From contig CAAGJQ010000048.1 of NCBI GenBank assembly GCA_900770295.1, forward strand, positions 1 to 64,000: a stretch of 64,000 bases of DNA, written 5' to 3'. The number at the start of each line of letters is the position of its first letter. Position 1 is the first letter of the stretch. Source of the DNA: an uncultured Oscillibacter sp. GTDB lineage: Bacteria; Bacillota; Clostridia; Oscillospirales; Oscillospiraceae. The translations under genes and the position numbers were made by a program. Under the pieces are notes generated by a model. The model saw nothing but the letters and a program-made list of their open reading frames with translations. It had not been told where the DNA came from and did not search any database. This document shows, in pieces, positions 7,692-15,536 of the stretch.

Positions 7692-9281
7692 ATGTACGAT
7701 CTGCTCATCAAACACGTCCGGATCATCGACGGCACCTCGGCCCCTTGGTTCCGGGGCTGGGTGGCGGTGAAGGACGGCCGCATCGTCCGGGTGGGGACCT
7801 CGGACGCGGAAAGGACCGGCGCGCCGCTGGCAAGGGAGACCGTGGACGGGGAGGACTGTTATCTGACCCCCGGGTTTATCGACATCCACTCCCACAGCGA
7901 CACGACCCTTCCCGCCTGCCTGCGGGCGGAGAGCCGCATCCTCCAGGGCGTCACCACGGAGATCGGCGGCGACTGCGGCCTGTCCGTGGCGCCGGTCAGC
8001 CCGGACCCGGAGAAGAAAAAACAGCTGAGGGACTACATGGGCGACCTGGACTACACCTGGACGACGGTGGGAGACTATCTGGACATGCTGGAGTCCCTGG
8101 GCCCCAGCGTCAACTTCGGCACCGCCGTGGGCCACGGCACCATCCGCCTGGCGGCCATGGGCTTTGAGGCCCGCAAGGCGTCCGGCCGGGAGATGGACAC
8201 CATGCGCGCCCTCCTGCGGCAGGCGCTGGATGACGGGGCGTTCTGCCTGTCCAGCGGACTGATCTATCCCCCCGGCTGCTACGCCGACACGGACGAGCTG
8301 GCGGAGCTGTGCAAAGAGCTGGTCCCCTACGGCGCTTTCTACGAGACCCACATGCGGGATGAGGGCGAGGGCGTGGTGGACGCTCTGAAGGAGGCCCTGG
8401 AGATCTCCCGGCGGTCCGGCGCGCCTTTGCAGGTGGCCCACCACAAGGTGGTCCGCAAGAGCGTGTGGCAGGTCCACTGCAAGACCACCATCGCCCTCAT
8501 CGACCAGGCCCGCCGCCAGGGCATGGACGTCAAGGTGGACCAGTACCCATACAGCGCCTCCGCCACCACCCTGGACAGCAACGCCCCCCTGTGGGCCTTC
8601 GAGGGCGGCGTGGACAGCCTGCTGGCCCGGCTCCGGGACCCGGAGACCCGGAAGCGGATCAACGACGAGGCCAACGCCAGCCACGTGGGTCGCTGGGGCG
8701 ACATCTTCGTCTCCTACGCCGGCAGTGAGAAAAACCAGTGGGCGGTGGGCAAATCCATTCTGGAGATCGCCAGAATCCGGGGCGTGGACCCCGCCGACGC
8801 CTGCTTCGACCTGATCGTGGAGGAGCGCTGCCGGGTGGGTGAGGTCAACTACGGCATGTGTGAGGAGGACATCGCCTACATCATGCAGCAGCCCTACACC
8901 ATGATCGGCTCCGACGGCAACGCCGCCTCCCTGGACTACAACGGCCAGCCCCATCCCCGGTGGTACGGCACCTTTCCACGGGTCATCGCCAGATATTGCC
9001 GGGAACAGCATCTGTTTCCGCTGGAGACCGCTGTGTTCAAGATGACGGGCCTCCCCGCCTCTCGCCTGGGCCTCCCGGACCGGGGCCTTATCAAGGAGGG
9101 CATGCAGGCGGACCTGGTCCTGTTCGATTTCGACGAGATCGAGGATACGCCCACCTATCAGAACCCCAGGCAGCCCTGCAAGGGCATCCGGCGTGTCTAT
9201 GTAAACGGTGTGCTGACGGCGCAGGACGGCGTCCATACGGGCGCCAGAAACGGCCGGATACTCAGGAAAGGAAGACGATAA
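7692..9281 (+). CDS. N-acyl-D-amino-acid deacylase (D-aminoacylase)
   Basis: A 529-residue amidohydrolase-superfamily enzyme that removes acyl groups from N-acyl-D-amino acids. It opens with the family's N-terminal beta strands (DLLIKHVRIIDGTSAPWFRG), then the metal-binding GFIDIHSHSD near residue 63, GVTTEIGGDCGLS, and the catalytic aspartate block MIGSDGNAAS near residue 405. It ends with the PADLVLFD-like strand (MQADLVLFDFDEI). Length and blocks fit the bacterial D-aminoacylases. AGGAGAAC precedes the ATG. It lies directly behind a sigma-54 promoter and the activator gene, and its stop is 1 nt from the next start. This strengthens the view that the locus processes D-amino acid derivatives. 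Confidence 0.93.
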   Translation: MYDLLIKHVRIIDGTSAPWFRGWVAVKDGRIVRVGTSDAERTGAPLARETVDGEDCYLTPGFIDIHSHSDTTLPACLRAESRILQGVTTEIGGDCGLSVAPVSPDPEKKKQLRDYMGDLDYTWTTVGDYLDMLESLGPSVNFGTAVGHGTIRLAAMGFEARKASGREMDTMRALLRQALDDGAFCLSSGLIYPPGCYADTDELAELCKELVPYGAFYETHMRDEGEGVVDALKEALEISRRSGAPLQVAHHKVVRKSVWQVHCKTTIALIDQARRQGMDVKVDQYPYSASATTLDSNAPLWAFEGGVDSLLARLRDPETRKRINDEANASHVGRWGDIFVSYAGSEKNQWAVGKSILEIARIRGVDPADACFDLIVEERCRVGEVNYGMCEEDIAYIMQQPYTMIGSDGNAASLDYNGQPHPRWYGTFPRVIARYCREQHLFPLETAVFKMTGLPASRLGLPDRGLIKEGMQADLVLFDFDEIEDTPTYQNPRQPCKGIRRVYVNGVLTAQDGVHTGARNGRILRKGRR

Positions 9282-9282
9282 T

Positions 9283-10062
9283 ATGGGCGCGAAAGAGAAA
9301 ATTCTGGAAGAGATCAGGCAGTTTCCCGGGCAGGCCGGCATCTATTACTGCAATCTGGATACCGGCGAGACCTGGGGCTATCGGGAGAAGGAGCCCTACC
9401 TGGCGGCCAGCATCGTGAAGCTGCCGCTGATGGCGGCCATCCTCCTGTGGAAGTCCCGGGGCGAGACCAGCTTTGATGACACAGTGACCATCCGGGAGGA
9501 CCAGAAGATCCCCGGCTGCGGCGCGGTGCAGTTTTTGAACGGCGATGTGACGCTGACCGTGGGCGAGTTGTGCAAGCTGATGATCACCATCAGCGACAGC
9601 TGCGCCACCAACGCCCTGTTCCGCCACTACGGCGCCATGGCTATCCACGAGGCGTTTCTGGAGCTGGGCATGATCGGCACCCAGTTCAACCGGGAGTACT
9701 GGGACGCGGAGCGGGAGAACCGGGGCATCAACAACTACTTCGTCCCCGAGGAGATGGGCGTCCTTCTGAAGAAAATGTACGACCGGACTCTGGTGGACGA
9801 GGCGTCTTCCGAATGGCTGGAGAACATCCTCCGCCAACAGCAGATCAACCACAAGCTGGGCGGCTATCTGCCCATGGATTTCCCCATGGCCCACAAGACC
9901 GGCGACGAGGAGGACAAGGCCCACGACGTGGGCATCGTGTTCACAAAATCCCCCTTCATCGCCTGCTACGCCTATGTGGGGCCCAACATGCAGGCCTACG
10001 AGGAATTCATCCGCCGCACCGCACGGATGCTGGCGGAGGAAAACGGCGGCGTGGACCTGTGA
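9283..10062 (+). CDS. Class A beta-lactamase-fold serine hydrolase, apparently cytosolic
   Basis: A 259-residue protein with the order of motifs of class A beta-lactamases/penicillin-recognising enzymes: Ser43-x-x-Lys46 (AASIVKLPLM), an SDS triad near residue 104 (ITISDSCATN) and KTG near 205 (AHKTGDEED). No signal peptide or transmembrane segment precedes the catalytic domain, so the product should stay in the cytoplasm, unlike a drug-resistance beta-lactamase. It is translationally coupled to the D-aminoacylase (1-nt gap). I infer a D-amidase, D-esterase or D,D-peptidase-like role on imported compounds. Resistance is possible but less likely. A GC-rich hairpin follows. Confidence 0.82.
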   Translation: MGAKEKILEEIRQFPGQAGIYYCNLDTGETWGYREKEPYLAASIVKLPLMAAILLWKSRGETSFDDTVTIREDQKIPGCGAVQFLNGDVTLTVGELCKLMITISDSCATNALFRHYGAMAIHEAFLELGMIGTQFNREYWDAERENRGINNYFVPEEMGVLLKKMYDRTLVDEASSEWLENILRQQQINHKLGGYLPMDFPMAHKTGDEEDKAHDVGIVFTKSPFIACYAYVGPNMQAYEEFIRRTARMLAEENGGVDL

Positions 10063-10109
10063 AGCACGCGGGGGAAAGCAGCTCCGGCTTTGGACGATGA
10101 ACGCAGAAA

Positions 10110-10151
10110 GGCGGCAGCGGAACCTGCTGTACAGCAGATTCCGCTGCCGCC
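10110..10151. terminator. Bidirectional hairpin terminator
   Basis: A perfect 13-bp stem (GGCGGCAGCGGAA) surrounds an inner 14-nt palindrome (CTGCTGTACAGCAG) between convergent genes. There is no good T-run, so termination efficiency is uncertain. Confidence 0.65.
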
Positions 10152-10177
10152 GCTTTGTCTCAGAACGCAGGGATACT

Positions 10178-11101
10178 TCAAGTCGCGGATGATGAAACAT
10201 CCCGGCTCCGCGCCTCCGCGTATTCAAAACTTGCGTGGAGGTCGGTGTGTTCAAATAAAAGCGTTTCCCCCTTCCAGAAGCGGTAGCGCACCCCAGCGCA
10301 GAGACTTTCGCGGATGGTGCGGCCCATCCGGCCCTCCACAGGCGCCCGCAGGGGCTGGGGGCGCTCCGTCAGCAGATCCGCTGTCAGGCGGTATTTTCCC
10401 TGCCGGATGGCGGCGCCGCCGGCGGACCACCGCTCCACTCTGGCACCGCGATAGGTGGCAAGGCGGTATTCCCGCCCCTGCCAGAGCACCGCGCAGATGC
10501 AGCCGGTGAAGTGTCCCGCCGCCAGGGGAATGGCGGCAATGGAGAGCATCAGGCTGCCGCCCGGCGGCTCCCGCCAAATGCACTGGGTCCAGAGATAGAC
10601 GCTGGGAAAGGACCGGCCCCGGTCTGTCTCAATATATCCCGTGCCGCCGGAAAAATCCAGCGTCTCTCCATTCAGGCGCAGAGCGCCGTCCAGGGGGTGT
10701 CCCATGCTGATGACCCCGTGGACACACTCCATTCCCGGGAAAAACCGGAATGGGCCCATGATATCTGATCGGAGGGCTTTAAAAAGCCCGTTGTGCAGAG
10801 TGCCGTGGAGGGAGAGCTCCTTCTGCTCCACGTCCAGCCAGATATCCTGATAACTGAACAGATTGGGCCCCATATGGATACAGAACCGGTCTTCGCAGGC
10901 ACGAAACTCTTGGGCCGGATATTCCAACCAACAGCTTCCGCTGTCCGTAAGCACCTGAAGAGAAGCGCCTCGCTGCCCGGCGCTGTCGATATGCAGCGCG
11001 GGGATCAGTGCCAGAGCCTTTCCGTCCCGTGTCTGGCACTTCAGATACCAGCCCTCGAAATAGGGGCCCCGCCGCGCGGCACAGTGGTAATATGCTGCCA
11101 T
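10178..11101 (-). CDS. Tocopherol-cyclase-like family protein
   Basis: A 307-residue protein resembling the tocopherol cyclase-like family (Tocopherol_cycl). Recognisable stretches are GPYFEGWYLKCQT near the N-terminus, HGVISMGHPLDG in the middle and GYIETDRGRSFPSVYLWTQC, the family's most conserved block. Plants use this fold to close the chromanol ring, but Firmicutes do not make tocopherol, so the substrate here is unknown. It may be a lipid or a beta-sandwich-bound small molecule. I start it at the ATG at 11101 (AGAGGTG 6 nt upstream) rather than 48 nt earlier. No signal peptide is seen. It is a lone gene between a convergent hairpin and the 3' end of the flippase gene. Confidence 0.75.
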   Translation of the reverse strand: MAAYYHCAARRGPYFEGWYLKCQTRDGKALALIPALHIDSAGQRGASLQVLTDSGSCWLEYPAQEFRACEDRFCIHMGPNLFSYQDIWLDVEQKELSLHGTLHNGLFKALRSDIMGPFRFFPGMECVHGVISMGHPLDGALRLNGETLDFSGGTGYIETDRGRSFPSVYLWTQCIWREPPGGSLMLSIAAIPLAAGHFTGCICAVLWQGREYRLATYRGARVERWSAGGAAIRQGKYRLTADLLTERPQPLRAPVEGRMGRTIRESLCAGVRYRFWKGETLLFEHTDLHASFEYAEARSRDVSSSAT

Positions 11102-11317
11102 GAAATCACCTCTGGTACAGTGTTCCGCGGGAAGGCGCATTATAAACAAAAAATGAAACAGATGGAGATTCGCCCATAGGACCGGAAACGTTCAGCGCTG
11201 TGAACAGAGGGCAGAGACCACCGCCATGCGGTTTTGAAAAGGAGACGTGAGGCACGGAGAGGACATACCGCCGCTGGCCGCTCTGCGGGGAACACGCCGG
11301 GGAGAGAGGCGCCATAT

Positions 11318-12835
11318 TCAGGAAGCGCACCCTCCGTCCGTGTGCCGGCGCCGCCTGCCGGGCAGGCTTTGAAGCCAGAGCGCATCCGCCCGGTTCACGA
11401 CCCGAAGCAGACTCCAGAACAGGCTTACCATCAGGAGGTAATAGGCGCCCGGAAGCACGGCGCCCCAATACCCGCCCCAGCTGGGAAGCAGGGAGGTCAG
11501 CCATGCCGCCGCCGATACGCCAAGCAGCGCCCGTAGGGGCAGACCGGGTGTTAGACGGACGCCGGATGCCAGCATCAGACGGCGGAGGCTGAGACAGAAA
11601 TTGACCAGATGGGTCAGAGCGAAGCTGAAGTAGTATCCGAACAGGCCGAACCGGGGCAGGAGGAGCCAGAGAAACAACACATCCAGAAAAGAAGTCAGCA
11701 CATTGTACCGGGCGTTGGCGCTCTGCTGCCCCAGACCCTTGCACAGGGCATCCACGATGGCGTCCATATAGAGCACGGGGACGAGGGGCGCGTACAGCCG
11801 AAGATATGCCCCTGCCACCGGGTTTTGATAGAGCAGCGCTCCCAGAGAGCGGCCCACGGAGAAGAGGAGACCGCCGGTGCACAGCCCGAACAGCAGGGAG
11901 ACCCGCAGTCCCCGCCGGACCAGATACCGCACTCTCGGCTGCCGCTGTCCGGCGGAGCAGCGGGAGAGCTCCGGCACCAGCAGCTCCGCCAGAGAAAAGA
12001 GAATGGCGGCGGGGAACATCAGAACGGGGAACACCATTCCGCGGACCGTGCCGAAGTCCGCCATGGCGTTCACCGTCCCCACGAATAGGGTGAGCCGTCT
12101 GGGTACGACCAGATCCTCAATGGTGTTCAGTCCGGAGCGCAGCGTATTGGCTATTCCCAGGGGCACAGCCATGCGGAGGATGCGCCGGTAGGGCGTGGGC
12201 TGGTTTGGGGTCCGGGGCGGCAGGCTCCCGTGATACAGAAACAGGAGGGCGCCGAATGCCAGGACCGAGGCGGCGCAGTTCCCGGCGGTCACGGAAAGGC
12301 AGGCCCGGCCCGCGTCCGCTCCTGCCCAGTGGAGCAGCAGAAGAAGTGTGACAGCCATGGAACAGATCTGCTCCAGAAATTCCACCGCGACGAAATCCTT
12401 CAGACGTCCGGCGGAGGTGAAGTATCCGGTCATCACCCCGTACAGGCAGCGGACAGGCAGAAAGACGGCGTAGAGCCGCAGGGCGGAAATGACGGCCGTG
12501 TTTCCAATCCAGCTCTGGGCCAGCCGGGGGGAGAGCTGCCACAGGGCCAGCGCTGTCGGGACGCTGCAGATCAGGCTGTACTGGAAGCAGCTGGACAGAA
12601 CACTGTGGATCCCCTGGGGCCGCCTTCGGCCCAGCTCCTCGGCGGAGAGGTACGTGGCGCAGGAGCGGATGCCGGCCGCGCCGACAGTGAAGGCAAGTTC
12701 CTCCACGGAAAAGATGATCTGCACCAGACCGATCCCCTCGGCACCGATCCGCCCGGAGAGACAGACCTGAAAACCCATGGCAGCCAGCCGCAGCAAAAGT
12801 GTCGCGCCCGTCAGGATGACGGCGCTGTAAAGCAT
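11318..12835 (-). CDS. Polysaccharide/lipid flippase of the MATE-like family (SpoVB-type)
   Basis: A 505-residue membrane protein with about 14 hydrophobic segments and the look of the MVF/PST flippases that includes SpoVB and MurJ. It begins with ILTGATLLLRLAAMGFQV followed by GAEGIGLVQI, the usual first two helices of SpoVB-like proteins. The tail is arginine-rich. I chose the ATG at 12835 because AAAGGA lies 5-6 nt upstream; an earlier ATG at 12868 lacks a ribosome binding site. In spore formers this subfamily is tied to cell-wall or cortex precursor export. The exact lipid-linked substrate cannot be told. The gene follows a minus-strand terminator, so it probably has its own promoter in the 70-bp gap. 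Confidence 0.87.
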   Translation of the reverse strand: MLYSAVILTGATLLLRLAAMGFQVCLSGRIGAEGIGLVQIIFSVEELAFTVGAAGIRSCATYLSAEELGRRRPQGIHSVLSSCFQYSLICSVPTALALWQLSPRLAQSWIGNTAVISALRLYAVFLPVRCLYGVMTGYFTSAGRLKDFVAVEFLEQICSMAVTLLLLLHWAGADAGRACLSVTAGNCAASVLAFGALLFLYHGSLPPRTPNQPTPYRRILRMAVPLGIANTLRSGLNTIEDLVVPRRLTLFVGTVNAMADFGTVRGMVFPVLMFPAAILFSLAELLVPELSRCSAGQRQPRVRYLVRRGLRVSLLFGLCTGGLLFSVGRSLGALLYQNPVAGAYLRLYAPLVPVLYMDAIVDALCKGLGQQSANARYNVLTSFLDVLFLWLLLPRFGLFGYYFSFALTHLVNFCLSLRRLMLASGVRLTPGLPLRALLGVSAAAWLTSLLPSWGGYWGAVLPGAYYLLMVSLFWSLLRVVNRADALWLQSLPGRRRRHTDGGCAS

Positions 12836-12908
12836 GGAGTTCCTTTTTTTCAAAAACCACACCCCCATTCAAACTATATGGATGGGGGGATTCAAGATTC
12901 CTGAAAAA

Positions 12909-12932
12909 ATCCCCGGCGTAATCGCCGGGGAT
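12909..12932 (-). terminator. Terminator of the small membrane protein gene
   Basis: The stem ATCCCCGGCG / CGCCGGGGAT with loop TAAT is followed on the minus strand by six T residues. It closes the small gene at 12969-13151. Confidence 0.85.
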
Positions 12933-12968
12933 CTGCCCTGTGTTTTCACCTGTCATGAACCGCCGGAT

Positions 12969-13151
12969 TTATCCGGCCCGCTTTTGTTCCATATTGACGG
13001 CTTCGGCGCAGGCCGCCTGTGCCTTTTCGTCCGCTTCATCCCAATACGGCAAAAGTCCGCCGCCGTCCCAAAAGCGGCCGAGACTTCCCATGAGCCGGAA
13101 TCCCAATGCGGCGACATACAGCAGTCCGCCAATCAGTGCCAGAATTTCCAT
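12969..13151 (-). CDS. Small single-pass membrane protein of unknown function
   Basis: A 60-residue ORF, MEILALIGGLLYVAALGF followed by RLMGSLGRFW and a soluble, charged C-terminal half. Residues 3-19 form one likely transmembrane segment with the N-terminus outside or buried. It has GAGG about 10 nt before the ATG, a TATAAT -10 box at 13172-13177 and a strong terminator at 12909-12932, so it looks like a real monocistronic gene. I do not recognise a family. A pair of ATTAA repeats spaced 11 bp (13220-13235), like those in the kdpD/trkH promoter region, lies upstream and hints at a link with potassium control. Confidence 0.6.
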   Translation of the reverse strand: MEILALIGGLLYVAALGFRLMGSLGRFWDGGGLLPYWDEADEKAQAACAEAVNMEQKRAG

Positions 13152-13171
13152 ACGCTCACTTCCTCACCCTG

Positions 13172-13235
13172 ATTATACCGCAGTTCACATTGAGGTGGGA
13201 TTAGCGTTCCGGCCGGGGCATTAAGATCAAATTAA
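13172..13235 (-). promoter_or_regulatory. Promoter and ATTAA direct repeat upstream of the small membrane protein
   Basis: The minus-strand -10 TATAAT is at 13172-13177. Further upstream, ATTAA occurs at 13220-13224 and 13231-13235 (plus-strand reading), an 11-bp direct repeat like the one between trkH and kdpD. No good -35 box was found, which would suit activator control. Confidence 0.4.
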
Positions 13236-13272
13236 CACGGACCGAAGCCGGCGTATTCCGTGTGCAAAACAA

Positions 13273-13307
13273 GGGGGCCCCATCCGCTGTATACCGGTGG
13301 GGCCCCT
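13273..13307 (-). terminator. Terminator downstream of trkA
   Basis: GGGGCCCCA (13274-13282) pairs with TGGGGCCCC (13298-13306), extended by an inner CCG/CGG pair. It lies just past the trkA stop. Confidence 0.7.
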
Positions 13308-13316
13308 CTGCCGCTG

Positions 13317-13964
13317 TCAAAAATGCAGAAATTTCTGTACGTCCTTGTTGTCGCCCAAAATAAAGATGGTCTCATCCGCCAGAAAGACATGGTTGGGACC
13401 GGGCAGAGGCTCCAGCTTGCCGTCGTGCCTGGTGGCCAGGATATTGATGTGATACTTTTGCCGGACCGCCAGCTCCACCACGGTCTTGCCCGCCCAGCTG
13501 GGCGGTACTGCCGTCTCGAAGATGGAGTGCTCCGGAGTCAGCTCCACATAGTCGAAAACGTGATCGGCGGTATAGCGCACCGCCGCCCAGGAGGCCATCT
13601 GTTTTTCCGGATAGACCACGTCGTCGGCGCCGTTCCGCAGGAGAAACTTGGCGTGGACATCCCGGTTGGCCCGGGACAGGACAAAGGGGGCGCCGTACTC
13701 CTTCAGTAGAGCTGTGGTTTCCAGAGAGCTTTGAAAATCATCGCCGATAGCCACCACGCACAGATCAAAATTGCGGACGCCAAGGGAGGAGATGAACGCC
13801 TCGTTGGTGCCGTCGCCGATCTGGGCGTTGGTGACGAACGGAAGAGCGTCGTTGACGCGATCCTCGTTTTTGTCCACCGCCAGCACCTCGTGGTGCAGCT
13901 CCCGGAGCTTTTGGGCCATGTGCCGCCCGAAGCGGCCCAGACCGATCAGTAATACGGATTTCAT
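13317..13964 (-). CDS. trkA: Potassium uptake regulatory subunit TrkA/KtrA
   Basis: A 215-residue cytoplasmic gating subunit. The N-terminal Rossmann (RCK_N) domain starts MKSVLLIGLGRFGRHMA with the nucleotide-binding glycines and continues to VDKNEDRVND. A TrkA_C domain occupies the last third (FETAVPPSWAGKTVVELAVR). It forms a ring under the TrkH channel and couples nucleotide binding to K+ flow. I start at the ATG at 13964, which fits family N-termini; the AGGAG is 14 nt away, and GTG codons at 13979 or 13988 are possible. It follows trkH by about 20 nt on the same strand. The single RCK unit (not the duplicated 450-residue form) is the KtrA-like size. Confidence 0.92.
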   Translation of the reverse strand: MKSVLLIGLGRFGRHMAQKLRELHHEVLAVDKNEDRVNDALPFVTNAQIGDGTNEAFISSLGVRNFDLCVVAIGDDFQSSLETTALLKEYGAPFVLSRANRDVHAKFLLRNGADDVVYPEKQMASWAAVRYTADHVFDYVELTPEHSIFETAVPPSWAGKTVVELAVRQKYHINILATRHDGKLEPLPGPNHVFLADETIFILGDNKDVQKFLHF

Positions 13965-13984
13965 AGTGAATGTATGCACTCCTT

Positions 13985-15331
13985 TCACCCAACGGTGACG
14001 CGCTCCTGGGGATACTGGGACATGGAGCCGTTCCCGTTGGTATTGACCGCGTAGATCATCGTCAGGCCGCCGACACGGCCGAAATACATCAAAAAGATCA
14101 GGATCGCCCTGGAGAGGGCGGACAGCCCCGCCGTACCCGTGACGGACAGCCCCACGGTGGCGATGGCGGAGGCGGACTCAAACATGGCGTCCATCAGGGA
14201 GATGCCGTCAATGCAGCAGATCAGCATGCCGCCGGAGAGAAACAGCACCAGGTAGAGCATAAAGATGGCGGAAGCGCTGCGCAAGGAGTCATCAGGCAGG
14301 CGCCGGCCAAAGCACTGGGCGCTGTCCCGGCGGCGGAAAACGGCCCCGACGCTCAAAAGCAGGACGGCCAGCGTGGTGGTTTTGAAGCCGCCTGCCGTGG
14401 AGCCGGGAGAGCCGCCTACCAGCATCAGCAGGATCGTCAGCAGCTGGCTGGGGGCACTGAGGCGTGAGAGGTCCACGGTATTGAAACCCGCCGTGCGGGG
14501 GGTGACGGCCTGGAACGCGGCGGCCTGGAGCTTTTCACCAGGACTCATGGCCTGCCACTGGGGCAGGCGGAACTCATACAGGGCGAAATACAGGAAGCCG
14601 CCCAACAGAAGCGCCAGAGTGGTGACGAAAACCAGCTTGCTTTGCAGGCGGTATTCCTTGAACCGCGTGCGGTGCTCGCAGATGTCGCTCCAGGTGAGAA
14701 AGCCGACACCGCCCACAATGATCAGCAGCGCCGCAGTAGCGATTACCAACGGGTCGGCGGCGTAACCGGTCAGGGAGGAATAGGGGCCGCTCTCGCCCAT
14801 CAGGTCAAAACCGGCGTTGCAGAAGGCGGAGATGGAGTGGAACACCGCGTACCACAGGCCCTTTCCCAGCCCGAACTGGGGACAGAACCGCAGCGCCAGA
14901 AGTACCGCGCCGGCAGCCTCCAGGGCAAAAGCTGTTTTCAGAATGAAGCGGGTCTGCCGCACGATGCCGCCCACCTGGGGCGCGGAGATGGACTCCTGCA
15001 TGACCCACCGCTGCTTCAGGCTGATCTTCCTGCCGGAGAACATGAAGATGGCCACAGCCATAGTCACCACGCCCATGCCGCCCACCTGGATCAGCAGTAA
15101 AATGACCAGCTGCCCGAAGGGCGACCAGTACAGGGCTGTGTCGTGGACCACCAGCCCGGTGACGCAGGTGGCGGAAGTGGCGGTGAACAGCGCATCGAAA
15201 AAAGAGGCGCCGCCCGGGTCCCGGGTGGCAAAGGGGAGCATCAAAAGCAGCGTCCCCGCCAGGATCAGCAGGAGAAAGCCCAGAATGATGATCTGCGCGG
15301 GAGTGATTCGCTCGTGTTTCCAGAATGGCAT
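13985..15331 (-). CDS. trkH: Potassium uptake channel subunit TrkH/KtrB
   Basis: A 448-residue membrane protein with the four M1-P-M2 repeats of the TrkH/KtrB superfamily. The selectivity loops are visible: TSATCVTGLVVHD, SISAFCNAGFDLMGE, AVTPRTAGFNTVD and ASAIATVGLSVTG. Each carries the filter glycine. It conducts K+ with its TrkA partner encoded just downstream. The gene is divergent from kdpDE across a 205-bp gap that contains promoters for both and a set of direct repeats, so the KdpDE two-component system probably regulates it. Confidence 0.94.
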   Translation of the reverse strand: MPFWKHERITPAQIIILGFLLLILAGTLLLMLPFATRDPGGASFFDALFTATSATCVTGLVVHDTALYWSPFGQLVILLLIQVGGMGVVTMAVAIFMFSGRKISLKQRWVMQESISAPQVGGIVRQTRFILKTAFALEAAGAVLLALRFCPQFGLGKGLWYAVFHSISAFCNAGFDLMGESGPYSSLTGYAADPLVIATAALLIIVGGVGFLTWSDICEHRTRFKEYRLQSKLVFVTTLALLLGGFLYFALYEFRLPQWQAMSPGEKLQAAAFQAVTPRTAGFNTVDLSRLSAPSQLLTILLMLVGGSPGSTAGGFKTTTLAVLLLSVGAVFRRRDSAQCFGRRLPDDSLRSASAIFMLYLVLFLSGGMLICCIDGISLMDAMFESASAIATVGLSVTGTAGLSALSRAILIFLMYFGRVGGLTMIYAVNTNGNGSMSQYPQERVTVG

Positions 15332-15381
15332 GGATGGGCCTCCGTTGAAGTGAAGTGGAATATAGAAGGGATGTAAGTACC

Positions 15382-15410
15382 ATCATAACACGGAGAAGAT
15401 GAAGATACAA
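15382..15410 (-). promoter_or_regulatory. Promoter of trkH-trkA
   Basis: Minus strand TTGTAT (15405-15410), 17-bp spacer, TATGAT (15382-15387). The -35 box overlaps one of the ATTAA repeats of the divergent region. Confidence 0.6.
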
Positions 15411-15427
15411 TTAAGAGAATCAATATT

Positions 15428-15445
15428 ACATTAATACCACATTAA
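15428..15445. promoter_or_regulatory. Candidate KdpE operator (ACATTAA repeated every 11 bp)
   Basis: ACATTAA occurs at 15428-15434 and 15439-15445, with a related ACAATTAA at 15407-15414. Tandem half-sites one helical turn apart are typical of OmpR/PhoB-family regulators such as KdpE. It lies upstream of the kdpD promoter and next to that of trkH. Confidence 0.5.
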
Positions 15446-15493
15446 GATGGATTCCCGGAAGAGGAAAATGGATACCACGCTCAAAGAGGATTG

Positions 15494-15502
15494 TGGTATA
15501 CT
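15494..15502 (+). promoter_or_regulatory. Extended -10 promoter of kdpDE
   Basis: TG-N-TATACT, an extended -10 element with no clear -35 box, 35 bp before the kdpD ATG. It lies inside the longer open frame, which argues against the upstream start codon at 15447. Confidence 0.6.
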
Positions 15503-15536
15503 GGCGATATTGATCAAAAGCCGGGAGGAAACCTTC

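Noticed and set aside
9283..10062. Antibiotic-resistance beta-lactamase
   Set aside because: No signal peptide, and the operon context is D-amino acid metabolism under sigma-54.
10081..10200. The same peptide string appearing in ORFs on both strands near 10100-10160
   Set aside because: It is produced by the perfect palindrome of the terminator hairpin and is not a duplicated gene.
15447..15536. Thirty extra N-terminal residues for KdpD
   Set aside because: An extended -10 promoter lies inside this stretch, and a much better ribosome binding site precedes the ATG at 15537.
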